The notes beneath the pieces are model-generated. The model was not told the DNA's origin, did no database searches, and saw only the letters and a program-made list of their open reading frames with translations. Shown one piece after another: positions 38,640-51,024 of a stretch of DNA of 64,000 nucleotides. Made by a program: the position numbers and the translations under genes. Source of the DNA: Mermis nigrescens (lineage: Eukaryota > Nematoda > Enoplea > Mermithida > Mermithidae); contig JAVLUZ010000141.1 of the NCBI GenBank assembly GCA_036768485.1, positions 6,428,532 to 6,492,531 on the forward strand, given 5' to 3'. Each line of letters begins with the position of its first letter. Position 1 is the first letter of the stretch.

Positions 38640-40145
38640 CGGGCCAGCTAACCGAGAAAAACACGACTCCAGCAAGAATCAGGCCCTAGTCGAAGTCGAC
38701 ACGTTCAGAGGTAGTTGCGTTACCAACTGAGCATCGAGGCTGTACGTCTTCGTAATGCTTCATTTTTCTCAGAAAATTTTAATTTTTTTTATTCTATGCT
38801 CTATACTTCCGAACCCACACGTACATGTGTTGTCATAACATGTATTTTTGAACTACCTTACGCCGTGCGTCAGATTTTTGTTAGAATTATTTAATTCAGA
38901 CATGACATTTTATGTATCATACGCCTATTTTCATCGAATCTTCAAAAATTTTAATTTTTTATGTCCAAAATTATGGATCAGAAGTGGCTCTAATTTTAAT
39001 TATACATTGCAGCGTCGATAAAACGCGTACATATTTGCATGAATAACGAATTATTCGAATTATTTTCGACCATTTTTGGACCGCCTCCTTACGGAAATCT
39101 TCAATCCGCTTCTACTTCAATACATCAAGCGAACTACCAACTTAAGATTTTATAATTAGATAGCGATCTAGGTACATGAATTGCACTGTTTTTTGAAGGG
39201 AGCAAACCGTATATAAATTTTACTACTCTATAAACTCATCGTGTGTCAAAATGAACTGAAAATGCTTTAAAGATGCGATGATACCATGAACAAACGTTTT
39301 ATAGGCTACTTTGACCATTCTGGTCGCTTAAACAGCAAACAAAATTGCGAACGTTAAATTAACTGCTTTGGATTTCTGTGATTTCACACCTCTGGTTTTT
39401 TTAGCACCACGCTTATGATAGTTACCCCGTGCTAATGAAAATTTTGGCCTTGAGCACGACGTGCTAACGGATACGAAGGCGCTTTTTGGCAAAATTGTAG
39501 TAATTTTACCGCGGTTTAACGTATTTTTTAGCAAAAATTAAAAGAAATTTTTGGCGCTTCGCGCCGAGTGTCATGCTTACTATTTATTTAGCCCCAAGCG
39601 CGCGATTGAAATACTCCACCATCAATCTACGTACAACCTGAAAGACTTAGCATTCATCTTGCCTATTTGTTTAACGATTTCCAATAATTGTAATTTAGCA
39701 TGAATTTCTTGATTTGTTCAAAGAACAAACATGGATCAAGAAAAAAGCATTGACCCGCAGGATATGGCGTTCTTAAACATATAAATCAAAAAAGAAAAGG
39801 ACATGCATCACTGACACTATATGTAGGTATTATACATGCTAAAAACTGGTGTGCTTATTTAATCTATCCTTTGCTAATGGAAAAAATTTTCATCAGCACT
39901 GGTGCCAATGGGGGTCGTGCTAAAAAACGCTGGTGTCAGGAAAATGATGGTGGGGTGTGGCGAAAATATTTCATTTTTCTTTGTCTTTCATCGAGTTCTA
40001 TCTATTGATATCAAAAAATTGCTAAAAAAAGTGGAAAAATGAAAATCTATTCTGGGGGTCTTTCGAATCATGGTATCTTTTGTAATCTAAGGAGCAAAAT
40101 CCTCCATGACCCCCTCTATATTCACGAGTACTCGTAGTGATCGCC
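38640..40145. other. No gene seen; possible tRNA-derived scrap and an AGCACGTGCTAA-type repeat
   Basis: On the minus strand, 38700-38745 reads GCTCAGTTGGTAACGC, a good tRNA D-arm/box A, but no foldable tRNA follows. CGTGCTAA repeats occur near 39395-39475 and 39890-39940. A GGCGCTTCGCGCC palindrome lies at about 39552. Confidence 0.4.
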
Positions 40146-40148
40146 TAA

Positions 40149-41615
40149 AGCCCGAAACATACTTCACGCGGCGCGGCGAACGGCACGAATTCGCCGCAGC
40201 GGTCGCCGCGCCGAATTCGCGCTGACCCATGGCATACTTCCTGCCGCCGCGCGGCGAGGCGCGAAGTTTGCCGCGCCGCATTTCAAGGCATACTTCAAGC
40301 GGCTCAAGGCATACTTCAAGCGGCCGCCGCGCCGCAACCTAATTCGCTTAAGTCCAATTTTTTTGCCGCTTTTCATGGCATACTTCACCGCGCGGCGAGA
40401 AGCAAATAATTTCTATTTTTAGCATTTTTTCGAATTTTTTCGCCGCACCGCAGAAGTCCAAACGTTTGGACTTTCCTCGCGAATGCTAATGAGGTGCGCC
40501 GGTATCGATCTGCTCTGAATCTATAATGAAGTACATATCTACGTGAGCGCAAACGATCTTCGTCGATTTTGAAATGTCATAGAAGCACACCTGGGCGTGG
40601 GGTGTTTAGGGGGTATGCACCCCCTCCCCGAGAAACCAAAATACCTCCCCAGAAATCAAAATACCCCCCAGAATTCAATTTTCGAAAATTTTTTTTTCGT
40701 TTTTTTTCGCAATGTTTTGATGCCAATGGATAGTGCTTGATGAGAAACGTCGAAAAATGGTGTTTTTACGCCATACCACCATTTTTAAGGCCATATTTGA
40801 CCTTTGAAAAATCTTGCACCCTCCCCCAGAATTTTCTTGCTGCCCACGTATTCATAGAAGTACGTATGTGGTAGTACTGGATTTGTATGTTTTTGATCGG
40901 ACTTTCTCCAATTTGTTGTGTTGCTTTTAATTATTGCGTACATGCCTGTCTTTTGAATAAATAGTGTTAAAAAATTCATGCAGGATGCAAGACGTTCAGT
41001 CATTGATTCTGGAAGTTTTGTCATTTCTTGTATAGAAAAGGTGCATGAATCCTGAATGCTTCTGATTACTCGGTTGTGTGAATTTATTTTTGCTGTACGC
41101 ATTTTTTGCTTAGGATCATGGATTTCGATACAACACTGATAAATGAGGTGCAGAATTTTCCTGCACTGTGCAGATAACAAGCAAGTGTAAAACAAACTTC
41201 CTCATCCATCTCTTTCAGAATGATATCGTGTGATTCTGCTAACCAGCCGACTACGTATGTACATGGTGTCCTAACATGGTAACCTACATTGTAAATGCAT
41301 AAATGAATTTAAATGAGCTTTCGCCAATTTAAAAAAAATTGATTATAAAAGAAATCAACGCGCTATCATTGCGGCAATTCGCGCGGAGTATGCCAACATC
41401 GAGCGAAGCGGCAGCGAAGCGGCGAAGGGTCGCCCAGTTGGCGCCATTTTTTTCTTTGCCGCGCGGCGACTGCGCCGCGTGAAGTATGCCTAGGTGACGC
41501 GAAGCGGCAGATGAATTTCGCCGCGCCAGTTTCGCGCCATGACGTCACATTTTTGGGTATACTGAGGCCGCAAACCCCCTTTGCGGCGCGAATCGCGTGA
41601 AGTATGTTTCGGGCT
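40149..41615. mobile_element. PIF/Harbinger-like element, 1467 bp
   Basis: Inverted ends AGCCCGAAACATACTTCACG and its near-perfect complement CGTGAAGTATGTTTCGGGCT, flanked by TAA on both sides, the target typical of Harbinger. Subterminal regions are very GC/CpG-rich, with repeats of GGCATACTTC and CGCCGCGC. The interior has an m1 insertion (40586-40852) and a minus-strand frame of about 115 codons of unknown relation (40860-41195). Confidence 0.7.
40586..40852. mobile_element. m1 element nested in the Harbinger-like element
   Basis: CACACCTGGGCG to TGCCCACGTATT, perfect CATAGAAG duplication (40578-40585 and 40853-40860). Confidence 0.92.
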
Positions 41616-43137
41616 TAAGTTTGCCCGGCAATAACCCGCTCTTCTTTCTAACACTGTAATGTGTTCTTTCTTCTTGAACTTTGCTCTTAGTGAGGACCCT
41701 ATTTTTTCGTGATCATGCTAAACGTTACTCTTTTGAAATGTTATGCAGAGAAACATTTCCACATGCGAGAAATGGCATATTGACATACACAGACTATCTA
41801 TAATATCGATTTTATTATATGATCTATATGATCTATTATCTACTAGAATTCAAAAGAAATATTATGCCTGTTGTACCTTTTATTATCTGTTATATATGCA
41901 ATGTTATATCTATTGTACCTGTTTATTATATCTTGAATGGATAATCAATTATCGTATTTTCCTTTTAGAAGGTAGGCAATTTTATGAGCTTTTTATCGTA
42001 CGACTTTTCGCCCTAAATTTTTCTGCTAGTACTGTGTTTATTACATGTACATCTTCTAGGGTTACATATACAAATTCTTACGTTAGTATTACATCATTAT
42101 ATCTTAACCCGATTTTTAGTCCTTATCGTTCCAGTTTTGTTACGGTAGGCGCGGAAACTGGATTTTCTTCTATCCTCTCTTTCTTCGCTTCTTAATAGAC
42201 TTTGTATGCTGTGCATCTAATCGTTTTTTAGACCGGCCTCATATTTTGCGTATTATGTGTGCACAAAATTATTTTGGTTTTGTATAATCGGACGCCTTGA
42301 TTATATATGCAACGCTATAGCAAATACACAAAAACATGCCCAATGCTTCAGACCGTAACCGATCTGATAACGCTTTCTCACTGCCTGTTTTGTTCCACAT
42401 TACATAGATTCAGTACAGACTGAATGTAGATTAAGAGTGCGAACATTACCTGGTTATTTAATTCGCATTAGCCAGGTTTATTGCAGAAATTATTTGGTAT
42501 GGCATGATTGACACACACAACTATAACGAGTAAACAGGAACACATCCTCCGTCAGTGATGTTTTCCGTTTTCCCTGTTCCTAATTCTTGTTTTCATTTCC
42601 GTCCTAATCTTACGTACCTATGTTAACTTGGTCGACGGCTTAGCCAATATTTTCGGCAGCTCAAACATTTCTTGTTGCCATATAAGTCTCCTACATGAGT
42701 AATTTACTTGGAATTATGTATGTTGCTTATATGAATCTTTTGTTTGAAAGCCTCTATGACGAATATTATGCGTTATGCATAAGTAGATTTGTACATACGT
42801 ACGTATCGTTACGATTTCGTAACCGCTTTCAATTTTTTAAATGACTTTAGTAGCGTTTGAAGATATATTTTGATTTTTGAAACTTTTGCTTCATCTTTTT
42901 CTGTTTTTACTCAATCTCATTGGTTAAATAAAGATGTCTTTTCGTATCTACTGATTATATTTTACACTAAGCTGCACGAAGTGAAACCTTTTAACCTAAC
43001 GCCTTCGCGCTTCTATATCATCGACAGTGCCATCTTGTTACGGAATAAGGACTTACTAATTAATTTATTGTATTTCTGGTTCTATTAGCTTTAAATTATA
43101 TTGACGACTTGATTCTAGTTCTTTTGAACTTAACAGT
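41616..43137. other. AT-rich intergenic DNA, no gene supported
   Basis: Long frames (for example 41743-42195) have low-complexity Tyr/Leu/Ile-rich translations expected of AT-rich DNA and lack known motifs. Looks unique rather than repetitive. Confidence 0.5.
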
Positions 43138-43138
43138 G

Positions 43139-43182
<44 letters not shown>

Positions 43183-43276
43183 TAGTAATAATAATAATAA
43201 TAATTATTATTATTATCATCAAGCGGACATAATTATAATCTTAAAAAATAATAATTATTATTATTATCATCATTAC

Positions 43277-43320
<44 letters not shown>

Positions 43321-43440
43321 ATTATTATTATTATTATTCATTCATTTATTATATATTATTATTATTATTTAAGTATTATTATTTTATTAATATTTTCAAT
43401 ATTTATAATATAATTATTGTCATTATTATCTTACATACAT
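43138..43440. repeat. AAT microsatellite followed by ATT microsatellite
   Basis: About 60 bp of (AAT)n turns into several (ATT)n blocks to 43440, so the strand composition inverts and long AAT/ATT hairpins are possible. Confidence 0.95.
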
Positions 43441-45617
43441 ACGGTCAAAAGTGCTAAAAGGTGATAAATAGAGTTTACTTGGAGTTGGATTGCATGAAAA
43501 CAAAGACCATACGCTCCATTCATTCAGATTATTTATTTGAAAAATTATTTTTATTTATTTATCTATTATTTATTCAATCAATTAAGTTTACAAGGTATTC
43601 TTATTTTTTGAAGTTTCATTTTATCAGAAGTTATTCTACAACTTCTAAATTTCTCCAATTGGATTTCGTATTTCAGCTCATTGTTTGCACTCTGTCAGAC
43701 AATTTATTTTTCAGATGTTTATTTTTTTGTAACATTTCATATTTAATAAACATATTCAATTTTTCCATACATTTTTATGGCCAATACATAGGTGCAAAAC
43801 AGATATGCTTATTATACTTGCCGACTTCTCAAGAAATCCGTTCATAATCTAAAACAATGAAATAATTACTATTTGCACTTGAATAGCGGATTTTGCACAG
43901 TTCAGATTTTTCTGCCCAATAGAATTTAATCAAGCTTTTCCGTTTGCGTCCTATTACTTCAATCAAAATTAAGCGTTTATCAGCTTCGCCCGAGAAACTG
44001 GTCGAGGTCTCAGAATTCGCTAGCTGTTTTGTTTGTTTGCTAAGTTAAGCATTCATATTCTGCGTTCTTTTGAATGCGCCGCACAAATTTATTTTTCCAT
44101 TGCAGTAGTGGTACGCTAATTCAGATGATTAGTGTTATTTGAACAATTATCGCATCGGAATGTTTGCAAAGTGGCGTTGAAGAAAAAAAACCAGATTTTT
44201 AAAAATAACAAAATCACGCAATCAATTGAAAGTGATTGTTGAATTGACGTTCGTGAGATTGTTCAAGGCCATGTGCGTGCGATTCGAGCAATCGACGCAT
44301 TTATCGCGCATCAAACATTCGCCGGCTATTTACAGAAATGCAATTTGTGCTGTAGATCGCTTCTGATGATAAATTACCCATATTTCTTACATTTTGTGCG
44401 ATAGAATGAAAACCAACCGAATTTTTGTGGAGCCACCAACCATTTCTCACTTGAGTGGAATCGATTTTCTTGATGGCGGTGTTTAGGTCTTCGGAATAAA
44501 ACGACGATTTATCTCTCGACGTTTCATCACATGAATTTTGCTAAAATTCAACATAGTAAGTGTTCATTCATGAAATCTTATGTGTGTATTTCAAGTAGTT
44601 CGTGAAGCTTCTTTCGCTGTGAGCTCAATAAATCAGTGAATGCGTTCGAAATAAGAAGCATTTTTTGACTATTGTCTTGTTAAAAAATTGGGAAATAATA
44701 AGTTTAGCTATGAAATTTAATATGCTCAATTTCTAAGTAATGTCGAATAGTTAAGAGGTTCAAATTTCAATTATTGCTAACAAATTTCAGAGCGAATAAC
44801 GTGCCGAAAATGTATTATTCTCTAAGGATTGAATAATAGTAAAAGAATAGAAAGAGTAAAAGAATTTCTAAGATTTCCTTCCTTCGCTATGCATCGCTTC
44901 TTTTGAATCGTATATTTTACACCAAGTAGGTGGGTAGGTAGGCACTTTATTTGTATTTATTTATGCCGTTCCGTTTCCATTTGACGAAAATCTATTTTTT
45001 ACCACGTTTCTGTTCCCACTTTAGATCTATTAAGTTTGCATATTATGTTATGCTATATTAAGATTGAGCGATGAATTAGCTCTTTACGAGTCAGACCGGA
45101 TATTCTTACGTGATGTACTTTTAACCATTTTCAATCTTTAATTACCTCATTAAGTCCTTTCGATTCTCCGTCACGTATTTCGTCTTTCCTTTATTTAACA
45201 AACTGTCTGAATATTTCAAGCATATGTGTTTTGTTTACGTATGATCACGATTTGTCGCCTTTGAAACCTGAATGCTTTATTTTGTACTTGCAATACATCA
45301 CTGATACCGGCAAGATATGAAAATATGAAGCTTTGTCGAAGCATGAAAAAATGAAGCAAAAATAGAATCGGAAATAAAATTCTTTTTCTGACCTATTCGT
45401 CATAAGCTGTATTAAATGCAAAACTGCAAAAACAGAAAGGTAGGAATGCCTTTTGCATTTCATCGAGTGGCATTAAAGATAACAGCATTCAAAAAATGAA
45501 ATTGACGCAGTCTCGGACGGTCTATAATATTTTGGCTGGACAGCCGCGAACGCAGGGTGTATCGAAATTCCTCCAGAATTCCAAACCCTGATTTGTACTC
45601 GCAATTTCACGTCCGAC
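43441..45617. other. AT-rich intergenic DNA, no gene supported
   Basis: Unique-looking sequence with few repeats. No exon-like frame stands out on either strand. Confidence 0.5.
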
Positions 45618-46018
45618 CAGACATGCACAGCATGGGAATTCTGGGCGGAGGTTGAAATTTGAAAGTTTTTTTTTGGTTTAAAAAACAGTGGCTCTTGGGT
45701 ACGCGTCAAAAACATAGTTTTTTCGCGTTTCTGACGATGTTCTATCTTTCTAGAGCATAAAAACAAAAAATCCAAAAAACATCAGAATAATTCGATTAAA
45801 TTAAACAAAATATAGTCAAAAAATTAGTATATGGCGCGAAGCACCGAAAATTTGATGCTTTTGACTTTTGAGCAAAGAGATAGCGGAAAACGCTTAAAAC
45901 AGCATCTTTTATTCAAATTTTTGGAAATTCGTGGAAAATCGCGAATTCTGGGGAAAGAAAAATTTTCTGGGGTTGTTACCCCGCAAACCTCCTCTAAGAT
46001 CATATATGTGTACGATTG
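45618..46018. mobile_element. m4 element
   Basis: CAGACATGCACAGCATGGGA to AAGATCATATATG; flanks CGTCCGAC and TGTACGAT agree in 5 of 8. Contains GGCGCGAAGCACC. Confidence 0.7.
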
Positions 46019-47070
46019 TACGAATATGGTCATGTCATGCTTTAAATCATTGCGAGATAAATATGTAAAGTGCACCGATTTAAATTACGGTGGTAAGACA
46101 CGCTCAAAATAATTTCAAAATGAGGCCATCACGCATAATTTTTAAAATCTAGCTCAATCTAAAATTTTAGGAAACTAATTTCAAATGTTATTGACAGGCT
46201 TTCGTGTAAATGAGTTTTTGCTTGCATGTTACTTGGATAAAATATTATGAACAGGAAACTTTTTTACTGAGCATTTTTTACTCTTAAAATCGACTAATTC
46301 AGCGACTAGTTTAATGTGAATATTTGGATTACTGCCGGTTCATCAAAGCTTTTTCAAAACACCGAGCTATTTTAAACATTTAAGTAGATTAATCGTTTAA
46401 GCCATTTATTTTCATGGAATTGGCATTTGAGGAAATGGCCATTAGTTTGCCTTCCAGTGCTTTTCGCTCGGCCTTTACTTTCATAACTAAGAATTTTCTT
46501 TGATGTTTAGACGAAATATTATTTTTTTTGGAAACTGCTCTTTGCAATTGTACCTGAGAAACAACTGAAATTTGAGTATTTATGCACGTAGCATAAAACT
46601 TAGACGGGGTCATCATCTGCTATCTTCCCTTAGTCAATTTCGTCAGATGTTGGCAAAACACGAATTAGAGGATGAAAATCGCAAGCTTCTTTTCCTGATT
46701 GAAATTTTTGAAATTACGGTCATTTTTGATCGGCGGAATGGGTGCGAGACTGGAATAATACTGTTAAGAGTTCTGCGAAAACTTATCAGAGGAGCAAGGA
46801 ATAATTAAAATTTTTAAAATAATTTAAAAAGCCTGATTTAATAATCTTTCGTATTCTTTTTGTTCCTTTCTGTCCTTTGGGTCTTTTTTGTTCATTCTGT
46901 CTTCTTTAAATCTTTTGCTTCTTTATATAATTTGTTTTTATCTCCGTTTTCCTTTTTGTTTTCTCCTTTTTAGAATCCTTTGCTGATAGCTTTTTATCAT
47001 TTTTATTATAAGGCATTAGGCAAGGTATATCCGTATTCAGTAATGAAGTTATGAGGCTTAGCAGCATACA
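46019..47070. other. Intergenic DNA, no gene supported
   Basis: Pyrimidine-rich around 46850-46980. No recognised exon, repeat end or RNA gene. Confidence 0.45.
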
Positions 47071-47645
47071 CAGTATAGAATTCTACGGCGAAATCTAAAA
47101 ATTGATTTCAAGCTTTTTTGGCTTAAAAACGATTGATACACGCCAAAAACGTTATTTTTCGGCGTTCCTGACAATGTTTTTCTTCTTTGACGATAGAGCT
47201 GCACACTTTGCAAATCTTACTACCCGGGTACCCGAGTAATTCGGGTACCCGGGTATACCCGGGTAGGACCTTAGATGGAAGAGAATGCAGTGAACATCGT
47301 TTTTTAAGCTTGACAGTGAGATCTAGGGCAAAGTGATATCTAAGCAGCAAAATTATTGAAAAATTAATGCAACATTAAATAGAATCGAGGCTTCAATCTG
47401 AAGAATCCGTGTGCATTTAATGAAATTTGAGTCATTTTGTAAATTCAAAGCGAAAAATTGTGAAGTAATCTAGAGATATGGTATACTATATGCAGTAAAT
47501 TGCCTTTTTCGTCATTTTTCTGTGTTAATCTAATCAAGAGCCTGAAACAAATGAAGTTGCTAGGTACTTCAATTTCAGTGATGATCCATAGCAATCGGAA
47601 AACGATTTATTAATGAATGAAGTATGCGCGATATATTGTGGCAAT

Positions 47646-48366
47646 CAGTATTCTTTTGTACAAGGTCCGTTTGTATATGTACAAAGGTAGTCCCCAAAAG
47701 TTTTTGTACATTTTGTACATGCAAATTTTGTGTACTATAATATAGTACAGTAGCGATTTTAGTGTAGTAAAACAGAGTTTTCAATCTTTGGTAGTGTATT
47801 TTAGCTAATTTCTAGGTTTCTGACGCCAAAAATTACTACGAATTGGCTCAAAACAACGCGAAGCGCCGATAAATTTGACGTTTTTCCATTCTGAATGCAA
47901 ATTCTGCTGCCATTTTAAAGATTTATAGGACAAACAATTACTCATTTTGGAAGGGAGCGTCGAAAATTTTTAGGAATTTTACACCATTTTACAGTTTTTG
48001 TCTTCCCAAAACTCTTTGTACATTTTGTACACACAAATTTTTGGTACTATAATATGGTATAGTAGCGATGTTAGTGTGTAAAAACAGTTGTTTGACTTTT
48101 GGTAGTGTATTTTCGCTAATTTCTGCGTTTCTAACGGCAAAAATCACTGAGAATCGTCTTAAATATTTGACATTTTACCTTTTGAAATTCAATTTCTGCC
48201 ATTATAAAGATATAGTATAGAACACACAATTACTCCCGAAAATTTTTGCCAATTTCGGACCTTTTTGCAATTTTTGTCTTCCCATAAATCTTTGTACGTG
48301 TACCAAGACGGTTCCGAAAAGTCTTTGTTCAGTGGGAAAAATCTTTGCCGAATAGAAAAAGAACTG
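47646..48366. mobile_element. m3 element, 721 bp, complete
   Basis: CAGTATTCTTTTGTACAAGG to AATAGAAAAAGAACTG, perfect GTGGCAAT duplication (47638-47645 and 48367-48374). Confidence 0.93.
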
Positions 48367-48580
48367 GTGGCAATAGGAAAGATTAACAGACTCGCTTATT
48401 CAACATTTTACGGTTGATTATATCAAATCACATTTACATTGTGATTCAATCGCGCTTTAGAAGCAATGTGTTTCTAGGTTTCTAATTCAATTCTTAGCTC
48501 ATAATGCATAACTGCAATGCTAATTTTCCATTTTATATCAGGGGATTGGGTACCCGGGTACCCGTAGGGTACCCGGGTAG

Positions 48581-49675
48581 TAGTGATGTCCCGGTGCCGC
48601 TTTTTTTACCGGTGCCGGTGCCGGTACCCCCTGTACCGGCGCCGGTGCCGGTGCTACATTAGCATGTTATATAGTGTACGATGCTTCCTCAAAAAGGGTT
48701 AAATTTGTACCTGTTTTTCACTGGATATACATATTAAGGGCAAAATTTCATTTGGCTAGTAACGACTTCATTATTTTTAATTTATGAATACATATTAATT
48801 TTCTCACTTAAGCATTAAACAAATAAAAAATTGTAATAAAATTGAAATTCGAAGAAAAATAAGAGTTAGTGTATTATAAGTTTAAGTGTAGAGCAATCAA
48901 GATTGGCTTGTGCAGTAGTTGATTCTTTAGTCAAATCGAAATTTGGTTTTAGTGCATTAGTTAAATATTCAACTAGTAAGAAACAAACATGAAAATAGCC
49001 ACAAAAACTTTTTGAGGTTAAATTATTTGAGTTTATCATTTCACATTTTCAAAAGCCTCTGAAAATAAACATGGGATATACGTATTAGTAATGCAAAAGA
49101 CTTACATAGAAGTTCATTTACAAAGTTTTAACAAGCTTTTTTTGAATAATTTGCAGGAAAAAGTTCTGCATAAAAACTAGCTGCGTTTTACGGTCTTCTG
49201 CTCACGAAATGGAAAAATAAAAATGGATTTGATGAAATTAAGTTGAAAACTACTCTGTAGTACTCATCCTTCTTGCCTACAGATGGTAGAATTAGAAGAA
49301 CTTTCCACTCTATATGTCGATGTTTTTAATTTTAATTTACATTATTTATTAGTGTCCACGCTTCTTGCTGTTAATTGATGTTTTCAATAAGATGTGTTTC
49401 GTTAAATGAATAATTCATTTTTAAAGCTCGAAGACTTGTTCTGAAGTTCAGTCAAAATGCTTCACTATGCTAATCAGAAGATTTTATCAACAAAATGCTA
49501 CCTTTTTGCGCCTTTATTCATTAAATTGGTGATAAATGAGCTTCAATTATTCTTTTTACACTAATTTTTTCTCTTTTATCTAGCACCGGCACCGGCGCCG
49601 GTACCAGCCTAGCACCGACCCGGTGCCGGTGCTTAGGCACCGGCGCCGGTGCCGGTGCGTGCCAGGACATCACTA
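48581..49675. mobile_element. nhB element, 1095 bp, hAT-like
   Basis: TAGTGATGTCCCGGTGCC to GTGCCAGGACATCACTA with perfect CCGGGTAG duplication (48573-48580 and 49676-49683), inside the nhD repeat. Subterminal CCGGTG/CACCGG arrays; AT-rich core without a transposase frame. Confidence 0.94.
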
Positions 49676-50284
49676 CCGGGTAGTAAAATTATTTTCTACC
49701 CGGGTACCCGGTACTCGGGTACCCGTTCCATTCAATAAAATTTAACAAAATGTAGTGGCTGTTTGGCAAAAAATTGGCACTTTTGATCTGTTAGGTTGCT
49801 TAAAACTTTAAGCAGGATGTTTCCTCCGAGTTTTCTGAAAAATTTAAAATTCTGGGCTGAAATATTTTTCATGGGGGAGGGAGAAACTTACAACCGCTCC
49901 GCTCTTCTGCTCTCAGATCATGTTTTTCAGCAGCACTAGTTATTCGTTTGTGTAGAGAAGTATGAAATATTTTTTTATTCAGCGAGAGTATGTATGTGTA
50001 GGAAGTAGGGATGCAAGGGATCCGGGTTTTCCAAAAACATCGGATCCGGATCCGCACAATTCAAAATAACTGATCCGGATACGGATCCATAAAATTTAAA
50101 ATAACGGATCCGGATTCGGATCTTTAATCATCAAAATAAAGGATAATAACGGATCCGGATCCGGATCCATGAATATGTATTATGAACGCTTAGTTTTTTA
50201 ATAATTAAATTTTTGTTCACAAGTACGGTGCTCATTAGTTTCAGAAGCAGAATTACTGTAGGATGATGAAATAAGTAAAGCTGC

Positions 50285-50577
50285 ATGAGCTTGGTTTTTT
50301 CTGCGTCTCTAAGGGCGAAAATCACTATCGTCTTAAAACGGCGCGAAGCGCCGAAATATTTGACATTTTTCCATTTAAAAGCCAATTTCTGCCAATATAA
50401 AGATATATACAACACACAGTTAATCATTTCGGCGCGAAGCGCCGGAAATTTTTGCTGATTTCATAACTTTTTTGCAATTTTTGTCTTCCCAAAAATCTTT
50501 GTACATGTATATACTAAGACGGTCCCGAAAAGTCTTTGTACATCAGAAAAAATCTTTGCCGAGTACAAAAAAACACT
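50285..50577. repeat. m3 copy, left-truncated, inside nhE
   Basis: Typical m3 right half with two GGCGCGAAGCGCC palindromes, ending GAGTACAAAAAAACACTG. Confidence 0.75.
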
Positions 50578-50580
50578 GGT

Positions 50581-50703
50581 ACCACCTGTATGAAAAAGCA
50601 TCTGCAAACTAAGCATTCGGCGGATTATAAAAAGTTCAAAGCAGAGGAGTCCCAGCAGATCGAAGAAAAGGAAAGAGGTATTCTTGTTAAGCACAGATTG
50701 TAG
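50581..50703 (+). pseudogene. hAT transposase BED zinc finger remnant
   Basis: The frame reads TTCMKKHLQTKHSADYKKFK followed by AEESQQIEEKERG, then stops. The TT-x-x-x-x-HL-x-x-x-H pattern is the C-terminal half of a BED zinc finger. The upstream half is lost where the m3 copy inserted. Confidence 0.75.
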
Positions 50704-50892
50704 AAGATTCGCGTCAGGCATTTCCTTTGCAGAAAACGCGCAGATTGCGAAAAGACTGCTTTGAAACAGGAAAAACAAAAAGTGCGAATGACAATGGAAG
50801 CATGCTTACTTGCTGTATGGAATATTTTATTTTTATGAGAGGATTCCTTATTAACTTATGTACGATTTAAGGGTAAAAAATGGAATAACGAT

Positions 50893-51024
50893 GATGCAAG
50901 ATCAATTGATATAGATGAGCGGTTAGTTGAGCTTATGACTTTGAGCAATCTACCGTTTTCTTTGGTTGCAGAAAAGCTGCTGTTTCTTAAATACAATTTG
51001 CCTGTCATTGAATTTGAGTATTAA
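50893..51024 (+). pseudogene. hAT transposase remnant (LPFSLV motif)
   Basis: The frame reads RSIDIDERLVELMTLSNLPF then SLVAEKLLFLKYNLPVIEFEY and a stop. In hAT transposases this D/LPFSxVE...F segment follows the BED finger, so the two fragments are in the expected order with an internal deletion. Confidence 0.7.

Larger units (their letters stand above)
47194..49733. mobile_element. nhD element with TACCCGGG repeats, interrupted twice
   Basis: Left TAGAGCTGCACACTTTGC followed by CTACCCGGGTACCCGAG repeats. The same ACCCGGGTACCCG repeats recur around 48550-48580 and 49684-49730. The right terminal sequence is not a clean match to the left, so the end is approximate. Confidence 0.6.
47075..49885. 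repeat. m4 element split by a nested stack of hAT-like elements
   Basis: The m4 left part (CACGCCAAAAACGTT, GGCGTTCCTGACAATG) stops near 47190. The matching right part (AATAAAATTTAACAAAATGT, TTCTGGGCTGAAATATTTTT) resumes near 49735. In between lie nhD, m3 and nhB. Confidence 0.7.

Noticed and set aside
41743..42195. 150-codon plus-strand frame rich in Tyr, Leu, Ile
   Set aside because: Composition expected of AT-rich DNA, no domain, no splice support.
43461..43847. 128-codon frame rich in Phe, Leu, Ser
   Set aside because: AT-rich artefact next to the microsatellite.
46389..46616. Minus-strand frame with Lys/Ser-rich sequence (AVSKKNNISSKHQRKF)
   Set aside because: Short, no known motif, no splice or codon support.
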